Translations under genes and position numbers: made by a program
Shown here: positions 21,101 through 33,100 of the stretch, piece after piece
Position numbering within the stretch: position 1 is the stretch's first letter
Layout of the letters: the number at the start of each line of letters is the position of its first letter
Notes under the pieces: model-generated
Told to the model about the DNA's origin: nothing
Seen by the model: only the letters and a program-made list of their open reading frames with translations
Database searches by the model: none
DNA from: Amphiura filiformis
Taxonomy: Eukaryota > Echinodermata > Ophiuroidea > Amphilepidida > Amphiuridae
Assembly (NCBI RefSeq): GCF_039555335.1
Contig: NC_092628.1
Span: 75,332,713 to 75,396,712, forward strand
Reading direction: 5' to 3'
DNA length: 64,000 bases

Positions 21101-24100
21101 AGAGGAACAAAATTGTATACATTTTGAACCAAAATATAACTATTCCACCCTATATGACATTTGTGGCACCCTGTATATTGACCAATTGTTTGTACGTGTG
21201 TATTCCTGGTACTCTAAGCTTTATAGTGATATATAATTTTATATGGTTTTGAAGAACAGTTTATGAATTAGATCAGTTGAAGTATAAAAACATGTAAATT
21301 GTTCAATTTTTTAGTATGTAACGCATTTGGCCCCCAATTCATGGCGCACGACCTAAAGCATTGCAAAGTCTCTACATTTTGAAAGATTTGAAAAAAATCT
21401 TACAAATCCCAAAAAAATGAACCTACGATGCGTTTGATAGTAAGGCCTAAAAAGAAAATTATGTTTTATGTGATTGGCGTAACATAAAAAAAATTAGGGT
21501 AGGTCGGTTGGCAATTTTTTGCACACATTTTAAGCGGTAAATTGCGTATGATAAAGGCCTTGGAACTTTTTTGTTTCCGTTTTTTTAAATTGAACTTTCT
21601 TTTTTAATTTTTAAAAATTGTTGCCAAAAAAATAAGAAAAAAGTCTAGGGTCGGGCCTAATTTTGAGGTCGGTCGGGTTACGCCAATCAAACAATTTTCT
21701 TTTTTAGGCCTAATTTAATGTACCGGTATAATATTGATTTACATTGTGTATTTTGCAGCATGAATATGGTGAAGAGTCGGATATTACGCCACAACACACT
21801 GAGTAGCACTGTGATAGGTGTGGTACCAAGAGAAGCAGATAGTGAGGTTTGTAGCTAGTACAAAGGCAACATTTTCATAAACAGCTTTGTCTTTATAGCT
21901 CCCTTATAATTAAGAATTAATTTCTCTGATTGTGAAGCAGTGCAGAATATAATTGCATAATTCCTTTTCACCACCATACACAGCTTAGTATGTGCTAGTG
22001 TATGAACAGCATCTCATCATGGTTCAGAAGTCACATAAAGCTGGTGATCCTTTGTATAGAAGAGTCAATCCTATGCGCATTAAGGGGTACTACACCCCTG
22101 CCCAATTTTGTGCCTATTTTTGCATTTTTCTCAAAAATTATAGCGCATTGGTGACAAGTAAGATATGTATCTACCAAAAAAACGTTGACAACGTAAAGAA
22201 ATCAGCAAGTTTAAAAAAACCCACCTCGGCTCACTTTTTGAAACTTGGTCCCATTTGTAAAAGGTACTGATTTAAACTTTATCATATTTATATAAATTTA
22301 AAACATTTCCAGAAGTGTTATGTATCTTTAATGTGCAGATCGATATTAATTTGTAAGCTTTCTGGAGCGACCTGAAAGGTTATTATCTTGTTCTTGCACG
22401 GTAAGCCAATATCCTATTGTGTTTTGTTTTATAATAATCATGATTAATGATTGAATTAAACAAATAACACGTAGGCTTTTAATCTTGTTGGAAACGCTGT
22501 GTTCTGTTGAAATAAAATAATTTGCTGTTGGTGTTTAAAATGGGACCAAGTTTCAAAAAGTGAGCCGAGGTGGGTTTTTTAAACTTGCTGATTTCTTTAC
22601 GTTGTCAACGTTTTTTGGTAGATTTCTTTTCTTTTTATGAATGTAGCCAAGCAGCTCCAAGCATGGAAAGTCATCAGGTTAGGATGTGCTCCATAAAACA
22701 AATAAAACGAAAAATAGATGTTTGAAGTTGCAATTCCGGATTCATGACAATAAATAATTAAACCAAACTTTATCAGTCGTTTATTTTTAAAACTTGCTTG
22801 TCACACGTGACTGTAATGTTAAGAGGCGTACACAATGATCAATATGCATTTTAATATATTTTAATTATTCAAGGCAACGTAAATATGTAAAGAAAATGTA
22901 AATATGAACAACACACACCCAATGTTGACAATGCCAGAGAGACACAGAGAGTAAGTCCGATTTAGGCCTACTTCAAGTCGGAACTGGTAAATGCGCATTA
23001 CATTTAAGCCTATACTACGGAAGCGTCTAAATGCCCCGAATAGGCAATATAATCGTGTTTTAATGTTTGTGGTTCTTTGTAGCCCTGCGGGGCAACCTAG
23101 TTCGATATTCCTATTAAGCGGCGGTTGTCGGCGATCTTTCGTGGTTTGTGGTTTTCATCAAGCCCTGCCCTCTATCGGGAGCTAATTTATAGTTTAAGCT
23201 TGTTGGTATCCATATTTCGTGGTTTCTGGTTCTTTGTAGCCATGTGGGGCAATCTAGTTGCATATCCAAATTTCGCTGTTTGTGGTTCTTTATAGCCCTG
23301 CGGGGCAATCGAGTTGGATATCAATATTGAGCTGCAGTTGTTGTTGATCTTTCGCGGTTTGTGGTCTTAATTTGTTGGATATCCATATTTTGCGGTTTGT
23401 GGTTCTTTATAATCTGGCTTGTTGGATATCCATATTTCGTGACTTGTGGTTCTTTGAAGCCCTGTGGGGCAATAGTTGCATATCGAAATTCGGTTTGTGG
23501 TCTTAATTTGTTGGATATCCATATTTCGCGGTTTGTGGTTTTTTATAATCGATATGCCTGTGGGAAATCTGGTTGGATATCCAAATTGCGCAGTTTGTGG
23601 TTCTTTTAGCCCTGCGGGAATCTAGTTGGATATCCTATTAGCGGCGGTTGTCGGCGATCTTTCATGGTTTGTGATTTTAATTTCCCTTATCAAGCCCTGC
23701 CCTCTATCGGGAGCTAATTTATAGTTTAAGCTTGTTGGATATCCATATTTCGTGGTGTGTGATTCTTTATAGCCATGCAGGGCAATCTAGTATATATCCA
23801 AATTTTGCGGTTTGTGGTTCTTTATAGCCCTGTGGGGAAATCTAGTTGGATAACAATATTCAGCGGCAGTTGTTGGTGATCTTTCGCTGTTTGTGATTTT
23901 AATTTGTGATTTAAATTTACAATTTATAATATTTATTCCAAATATAATTTCAGTCTGAGCTGTGAACAGAGCCACTGATAAATGTGTTTTAAATGACGAA
24001 GATATCATGATATCAGGCATGGTGAAAGCATCTGGATGGTGAAAGTAGGCCCTAGGCCTAGCCCTAAATGTGAATAAAAAATCAAACATGTTTGTTTGAT

Positions 24101-27100
24101 GAAAAAAAATACAATATCACAATAGCAATGGATGTTCGAAATGGTGTTATTCTTGATTTATGACAATAAATTGGTTAATAAAACATTTTAAAAAAGGTGG
24201 TGGGAAGTTTGAACTTGGGCAAAACTTCAAAAGTGGATTAGAAGTCCACGGCCTTAACCACTTCGCCACGGGACGTCCCGATATAACGACGTGTGAAAGT
24301 GGAGTATTTATTAATATGAATGTATGCTGTGGTCCGGAAAGAATAAAAGAATTGTGAAAAACTTAATTTTTTGGCGAATGGGATCCAGAATTTGTATGTA
24401 GGGTATCCAGGAAAATGCTAGGGTATATTTTGAAAGTGAATCTCAAAAAGTAGTGCGACAGTGACAGCCATGTATGGCTGTAGCAGTGACGAAAGATTCT
24501 GGATATCAGTATGATTAGCTATGATTTTACACTAATTTTGGCTACGAAATACCGCGTGAAATAATACAAGAATGTTTGTTTATTATCAAACAATCGAATT
24601 GACTGTAAGTTTGGTGTAACTTTTTGAATTAATGAGTTATTAAAATATTACACTTTGGACAATAAATAAGATTTAGCATGGTTTTAGATATATTTTGTAC
24701 CAAGCGAAAAATATCACAGAACAATAGCGTTTTGTTTTAGATGTAAATATAGTCCATGTGCATCTGTTTATTCTTCTTTGTCAGTCGTTTTTTTTTAAAA
24801 CTTGCTGGTCATGCTACCGCTTGACTCTAATATTATAGGGGCAAGGACTACAACTACTTCACTGGAAATTTTATTTCAGCACAGACAACAGCTGTGGAGT
24901 TACAGTCAAAAATGAGGGAAAACCAATATTTGATCAATAAATCAATAACTACTTACCTTGAGTTGCTGAATTTTCAGTGCAGTAGTTGTAGCCCTTGCCC
25001 CTATAATATACATATCTTACTTGCCACCAATGCGCTATAATTTTTGAGAAAATTGCAAAAATAGGCACAAAATTGGCCAGGGGTGTAGTACCCCCTTAAA
25101 GAAAAGATGAGCTATTTGAAGAAAGAGAAGGGGGATACCTGCTTAACCCTCTAGGTTGCAGAGGACTTCCAGTATACAGTACGACGGCAACCGTGACCTC
25201 TTTGTTCGATAGAAATTTTTACGGGTTGGTGAACACGGGTTACGTAACTAAATGTTGAAAATTTGACCGGCAAACATGTTTTTAGCGAAATAGCTCCAGA
25301 AATGGGAGACACGGGTCGCTTTTTTCTTTTTTTGCGTACCATGATCACGGATAAGATACCAAACATTTGTGCAAAGAACAAAAAACGAGTAAAAGTTGAA
25401 TAATATTGAAAATAAAGAAGCTTGAACATGTCCAAAGTGGCCGGGAAAATGAGAAAAATTGCATGTCACGATCACCAAAATGCTTATATCTACAACAGTG
25501 AGTAGGGGAGATTGGGTAAGTTGAAACATTGTATTTTTTTCTGACACAAAAAAATAATTTGGTAAAATACTGGCACCTAGTAATAGGTATTAGTAAGGGT
25601 CATCCACCAAATTAGCAACAGCACTGATGCCCCACCAGTGTTGGCTTGGGAAAGGAATATCTGTTTTTTGACTTGCTCACTAATTTTTATACCCCTCAGA
25701 AAATATGCGTTATCTCCATGTTGTTTGAAGATTCAGGGGATTATTTTTTGAGTATCATAAGCACTAGTAGTAAGTCCCAGAATAATGTTAAATACAAGTT
25801 TTATTGTATTTCTTATTTTGTGTAATGAACTTTGAAATGTAAAAATAGGCATCGGGGTTAGTTGAAACTTTTGAGGTGGGGTTAGTTGAAGGTGAAAATA
25901 GAATAGAAAAATAGGGTTAAAAATTTGACTTTTTAAAATTTGTAACATGTTTACCATTTCTTCAATATTGCTTTAATATGGTTAAAAAAGCAATAATACA
26001 AGCAAAAAGTGCACACAGAAAGTACATTTTATAATATTTTAGGCTTCTCATATTTTTGTCCATGGTGACACTCGTCACCTTGTGTCCAAAGTATTGACCA
26101 GCGCTCCCACATATTTATTTATTCATTTTTTCACACTGATTGTATGTTAAAGGGTGCCTTCAAGGGAAGTATAACCCTAACAACACAATAATAATTATTT
26201 TGACATTTTTACAAGCCATGTTTCAACTAACCCCACCCTATGTTTCAACTTACCCCAGGGGTGGGGTTAGTTGAAACACTTTTTTTCAAATTTTCAAATT
26301 GGATTATATGAATAATCATAAGCAGGTCCAATAAAATTTAAGGCTGTATTTGTAGCATGTATGTATATGTTTATACTGATATGGTTAGTGTTTCTTGAAA
26401 GTAATCGGTTTGCGTTAAAAAGACGATTTTGTGAAAAATGTTTCAACTAACCCCAATCTCCCCTAAACGCCGGTCGTATGCTTTTCTCTAATGATAGATA
26501 TTAACTAACGTTAGCTTGTATTAAATTTTCAGCGAAAATGATTGGTGGAATAATCGAGTCGTAGGTTGGAAAGTTACTCTCAAAACAGCCCTGTCGCAAT
26601 CTTGCGTGACCCGTTAGTGACAAGTGTCACTAGCAAAATAGCAGCCGGCCTTGTCATTATATCGAATAATAATCGTCAGAATCGTCCAGTTGACTCCAGT
26701 GATATTTATTTATTCAAGCAAAATACTGCATTAACTTACAAAATATTGAAGTCAATATAAAAAGTAGTATCACCTCATTTGACTGAACTGAAAGCAGTTT
26801 TAAAAATATTATTGTTGATCGAGTCCCTGAATGAGAAATAAGATTGTAAAAGATACGAGTATGGTATAGCAGGTTGTGATGGTCTAGTGGTTGGCGCCGT
26901 GGTTTGAAGTGCGATAGGTTGAAGGTTGAATCCTACAGCATTTCGATTTTTTTCTCTCTTGTTCTGTTAGGCCTATGGTGTATGTGTGTAGGCCAGTCAG
27001 TATTTATATGATCATTTGAAAATATTTCTATGCAACACGTTTGCAATGTTTTTCTTTATGTGTAGGCCTACATATTAAAAAATGAGATAGCGTCAGCCAT

Positions 27101-30100
27101 AATTTACGAATTTCAAACCTGATTAATATTTTGGCATAATATTATTTGTAATTTTTACACCGTTCTTACACCCTACCCAGACATACACAAAATTGGAATC
27201 AGCGTTTCGTTGTCTAGAGTAACTTTAATTATAGAACACCACACGGCGGTCAAGATAAAAAAAATGCTTTCTTTCATTTTACCTCATTATTTCTGCTTCA
27301 AATGATCAGAAACCATTCCTGCAAGTTGTTTACTAATATCATAAATATTTAAAAAAAAAAAAAAAAAAAAAACCCGCAATGGTAGGGTTCGAACTTCCAA
27401 CCTCTCGCACTCCAGGCACGGCCTTAGCCACTAGACCATCACAACCTGCTAACTTATTCACGTACCTTTTGCAATGTTATTTCTAATTCAGTGTCTCGTT
27501 CAACAAAAATCTTTTATAAACTGTTTGTAAGTTCAGTCAAATGGCTTGAAATTACGTTTTATATTGACTTCGATATTTTGTAAGACAGGGCAGTATCTTG
27601 TATGAATAAATAAATATCACTGTAGTCAACTGGACGATCCTGACAATTATTAATCGATATATGGACAAGGCCGGCTGTTAATTTTCCTGGTGACACTGGT
27701 CACTAATGGTCACGCACGATTGCGAGGAGAAGCCCTTTTGAAAGCAACTTTCCAACCTACGACTAGATTATTCCACCAATCATTTTCGCTGAAAATTTAA
27801 TACAAGCTCAAGTTAGTTAATATCTATCATTACAGAAAAGCATATAACCGGTGTTGGTTCATAGTTGCAGATATAACCATTTTGGTGATCGTGACATGCA
27901 TTTTTTCTCATTTTTTAGGCTACTTCGCACACAATAAACATTAATTTTCTCCACAATAATTGGACTTTTACACGTTACTGTTTGCCTTATACTCATGTTT
28001 CATATCTTATCTATGGGCTCAATGTGGAAATGAAGGGAGAAACGACTCGTGTATTCCATTTTTTGATGTTTTCTGAAAAACTGTATTTGCCACCTGATTT
28101 TCAACATTACGTTACGTAACAGCAGAGGTCACGCCGGTAAAAATGACCGGAAGTGGGCTAAGTTGCTGTCGTACTGTATAGCCTCAGTACATGGGCTGCA
28201 ATAGGAAGTATAAAGTATGTACACATATTTCACGAGGATGAACAGCTACCTCTATTTATTTTTTTAAACCTTGTCATTTCAGGATACTGACATCACCAGT
28301 ATGCATGAGATAGGCACGGCAGCAGTTGTAGTTCAAGTAACTGGAACAAACTGGCCCAAACCAGCTTACACTCTACTTGTAACTGGTTTATGCAGGTTCA
28401 AAGTAAAGGAATTAATCCAGGAGTCACCATACCCAGTGGCACAGGTCATTCAACTTGACAAATTGCCAGGAGAAGAGACTGGTAGGTAGTCATGAAGCAT
28501 CAATATAAGACCAGAATCTTTATTTTGTCTTCAAATTCTTTTATAAAAATATAGCAAAGTGGCAGAGTATGATGGGTTTTGCAAAGAAGGTGTGAGGCAT
28601 CCACATTCTTTTTAAATATTTTGGGCTTTATATTGCATGTAAAAAACTAATTACACTGAGTATGAAGACAGAAATTGGAATGTGTTGAGTATAGAAATAT
28701 CATGCCCTTGTCAATACAGCACATTTCTCATATTATGCTTAGGACTAGTCTTCAATTGTTCTCTTTTAATAATTCCTTGATCATAATACAGAAAATAGCT
28801 ATATGACTGAGTAGAGTGTGAAGATTATTATGATATGGCAGATTTCTCGTAACATTCCGTTTAATTCTTTGATCTATCCACAGATGACAGCCAGGCAGCA
28901 GAGTATGATGACTTTCGTGATCAAGCTAATCGTCTTGTTGATATGTTAGATGTAGCTGTACCTGTTGTTGCTAAACTCAAGGTGAGGTAAACCACATTCT
29001 AATGGTTGAAGATTCATGTGATTCACTCATGTTGTTTTTGTATTGATTATCATAATATATGGAATTATTCATGGAACTTAATCAACTGAGTTTGCTCAAT
29101 TAGGTTTTCACTTATTCATACATACAGATTAAGGGTTTCAGTGATTTATCATTGGAAGTATGAACTGTCAGGCTTTCATCTGGCTAGAGTTCTGCATGTA
29201 GCTTGCTTCTTGTCAAAAGAGTATTATATTGTACTGCTCCTTACCAAACGATAGATTGCCCTTCAATCTACTTAAGAAATAATGGTTCTCAAAATATTTT
29301 ATACCAGATGTACCTTATCTACTGAAATGTTGGTGGCTCTGAAAAGAACTATTCAAAGTAGGTTACCACTGGCCTTCTGAAGATGTGAAAAGAGCTGTTG
29401 AAGTAAACTGCCCCATGTCCCCTTTATTGATGACCATAAAGAAATGTAGACTGCCCCTCCATACATGAAATAAATATTGTTTTTGTGGACTAAAAGTCTA
29501 TAAGCAGTCAGTACCATGGTCACTAATATCCAAATTATACAACTTCCTACATGTTGGGTTCTTTGCAGAAATAATTGTTTAGTCACTAAAAGCAGTCAAA
29601 TGTCAGAGGAGGACTGATTCTATTGGATTTTTCTCCTCCAAAAGCTGGAATATTTTGGTTTGTGTATCAATAATCATAAACCTCAAACACTGACAATGAC
29701 AGATGTGGATTTAAACTGGTTTCATAAATAGCTGAAACTTTACGAAATATTTAATTATATGTATATTTGTTTGTTTACTTGTTTTCTTGAACAGAGACTA
29801 TTAAACAACCTTCCAGTAGCTCGACTCTTAGACATTTTTGCAGCCATCGTCAAGGCATCGTACAATGAGAAACTTGAGGTAATATAAATCAATTAATCAT
29901 TCAAGCAACTCATCAACTAAATCAATCAATCATTGAATCTTGTCAATTGGTCAAACAACTTTCAAATCAACTGATCGATCATTCAACTTGTCAACTACAT
30001 CAATTTATCTGACAATTTGTTTAATCAATCAAAACATAGAGTGTTTATGTAACAACTTCCCATCTCTGGTGATGTTTGAGGTAAAAACAATGAAATCATG

Positions 30101-33100
30101 GATTTAACGATTAACATCCTATAACCATATAACCATATAAACTAGAATGGGAGAATTGGCTAGCTTGTACAACAGTGTACCTCAACAAAACAAGACAGAC
30201 TTTCTCCTAGTCTTAATTCCATTTTTTTTAAATTTCAGGTCCTTGACGCAATTGATCTGGAAGAACGTCTCAAGAAAACGCTCCCACTTCTTGCGCGTCA
30301 AATCGAAGGTTTGCGTCTGCTTAAGGAGACACGCCGTGATCGTAGCAATATGCCGCATACATTACGAAACAATAGAGACATGATTGTCTTCAAGAAATCA
30401 CTGAAGGATATGGGTGGACCCAAAATCCGACGTGGTGGTGGGATGGATGGTGAAGATGAGGAGAATGAACAAGATGAGATGAAAGAATTGGAACAGAAAA
30501 TAAGGTATGGTGCTTTGGGAGGGGTGAGGCTTGACAATGCAGGAAAATGATACTTACTTCCAAGCTGGTAGAATTGCAATCATATGACATAGAGTTATGC
30601 CCATTGCCCCTCCAATGTTTTAGACAGGGTTCATAATGTGAAATTTTTGCCAACTTCTACAGATCTCTATTATTTTGTATGCAAGATCTTTTTCTTTTGT
30701 GAATGCTGCACCTAGGGTTTTGGAAATATTGTGATAATTGTGGCATTTGCTTCCATCACATAGATCGATCTATCCAACCATTATTATTTATACACAAGAA
30801 AGTAGAATTGAATGTCTTACCAGAAAAAAGAAGAAAATTTAAAGTATTTGCCATGCTTTCAGTCTAAACATTCAATGTAAAGATTGATAGAATAACTGGA
30901 TGAATCGGATGATCAATTCATTTTTTTGCCAAAAAACTAATCTGCACTCTCCCTCGTAACACCACAACCATGGACAAGAAAGAGTGCCAGTAATTTTAAC
31001 AAATACATTATATGTGACTTGATCTGGTCCATGGAGGCCAAAGGAGACATTTTTTTAATTGAGTAACTATAATCATTACCTTATACAAACATTAGACTAT
31101 CATATACTGAAAACCCCCAAATGTCTAGCATACTTGGTTCTAAAGTTATGAAGTTTTGTGATGTCTATTCTCTTATGTATATTGTTGTTTTTTACTCTAT
31201 ATTTTTGCCTTTTATCTCAATTTCAAATTTGCCACCTTTGGCCTCCATGGACCAGATTCTGTCACATATATGTAAAAGTTGTGGTTTGGTCGAAACTTGG
31301 GGCTTCATTCTTTGTTTGTCGCCAAATATATTTAGGTGTATCCCATACATGATTTGGGTGTTTATACTTAAGGTGTGACTATTATTTATTTTTTTCTAGA
31401 TTGGCCAACATGCCTCCACATGCATTGAAAGCATGTCAGAAGGAACTCAAACGCCTGAAGAAAATGCCAAATGCCATGCCAGAATATTCATTAACAAGGA
31501 ACTACCTAGAGCTGATGGCTGAATTACCCTGGTCGAAACAGACGAAAGATGTATTAGATATTGCACAAGCTAGGTACGTTGTATATGGTCCATCCCCTAA
31601 AGTTTGTTCGGCTTATGAGTGGCAAAAAACAACTTGTAACATCATTTATTGATATAGAATGGCATGCATGCAGTTGGGTGTAGTACTTATGCGACGTGTA
31701 ATACATGACTACCGTGCGCTTGTGAATTTACGCAGCCGTAAGTTGGGACTTTATCGACTTATACAGTAACAAAAACTGAATAAATTTCACTAATTATAAG
31801 CCAAACAAACTATAATCCTCCTCCAGACTTCTCCCTACCACTCAATTTATTTACCCCCTACCCCATTAATAAGAAAACAGCTGATGCCTAAACAAATTGT
31901 TAATATGATCCCTCTCCCCTACATCTCTCATTCATTACAACGTCAAGAAACTTTCTGGAGTGTACAGATGAACCCTTCAGGGAAAATCAGTTCATAACAA
32001 AAATTAATGTTTCATGCATGTAGTTAGAAACTGCAATGAAAAATGTGTAATTAAATTAAGATCACAGTAGGCAACATGAGAGGATTCTGAATGACACAAT
32101 GATCCATGCAAAATCTGGAAATGATTTTTATGTTTAAAATGTATGTAATGTGACAATGTATTGATGTAGAATCTAATTATTGAACAAAGTTTGTGATAAA
32201 ATGTTCCAGTTTAAAATCACTGCTGAATGCCATGGCCCATTCTTTTATTGTAGACGTGACCTGGATGCAGATCATTACGGGATGGAGAAACTGAAACGAC
32301 GTGTCGTAGAATATCTTGCTGTAAGACAACTCAAGAATACCCTCAAGGGCCCCATCCTGTGCTTTGTTGGGCCTCCAGGAGTCGGCAAAACTAGCGTTGG
32401 AAGATCTATAGCACATACAATGGGGAGATCATTTCACAGGTAAATCAGCAGTAAGGAATAGTAAGATTATCCTCCAGGGCCATGGGAGGGCAGCCAGGCT
32501 ACCTTCCACAAAGTCTTAACAAATAAATATGCTGTACTTTATTGGGTTCCTGGAGTTGACAAAGCTAGGGTCAGGCAATGTATACATACAAGTATAAGAG
32601 ATATGTGTAATTACAGGCAGGTGGTCTGATTGTAAGACACTATGTTTTCTACTTCACATTAAGGTCCATCACCCAAACATTCTTATTCCAAGTTCAATTG
32701 CTTCAGCGATTTGGATTATAGAAGCAATCATGTGTTTCACAGTTGCCCATAGAACAGCACACTGCCAAACTATAATATTTTGCAGTAAACCTTTGACGAG
32801 AGCGTATTTTAAGCGTACATCGCGTAATCCGTGTATTTACTGCGTTGAAATGCACTTGTCTCTGATTGGCTGCTGAGGCGATCTGCTGTTGCCGAGTGGA
32901 AATTTATGAATGAACTTTGTTGCGTTGTTAGCTCTGACTTTGAAACATCACAGTAGTACGCGCTCATCAAAGGTTTACTGCAAAATATTATACCATATTT
33001 TTGTTCATACCACCTAAACAAGTCATATTCCAGGCCTAAAATTTCATTTTGGTCATGAGAAAAACATGAACTTCCACCTGATGCCAAAATCTGCATTTTG

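Larger units (their letters stand above)
22084..25095. mobile_element. TTAA-flanked MITE (family 2), split by a 2.66-kb insertion
   Basis: TTAA at 22080-22083 and 25096-25099. Its left arm (to 22170) and right arm (from about 24831) together match the intact copy at 15437-15784. The join in the intact copy, GTGTATATTATAGGGCAAGG, shows the interruption falls at TAT. All of this lies in LONP2 intron 2. Confidence 0.8.
25150..28195. mobile_element. 3-kb palindromic foldback element with tRNA-like arms, LONP2 intron 2
   Basis: The left arm begins near CAGTATACAGTACGACGGCA and the right arm ends near TGCTGTCGTACTGTATAGCC. Matching blocks include TGCATGTCACGATCACCAAAATG, ATTTTCAGCGAAAATGATTGG, AACTTTCCAACCTACGACT and CAGTTGACTCCAGTGATATTTATTTATTC, all inverted on the other side. 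Arms are about 0.85-1 kb once the 959-bp insertion in the left arm is removed. Each arm tip carries a tRNA-like unit around a central loop of about 0.4 kb. It ends about 90 bp upstream of LONP2 exon 3. Exact ends are uncertain by tens of bases. Confidence 0.75.

Noticed and set aside
25151-25547. Two overlapping frames of 94 and 99 codons on the minus strand
   Set aside because: Both lie in the outer left arm of the 3-kb palindrome and have no domain; the matching right arm does not keep either frame.
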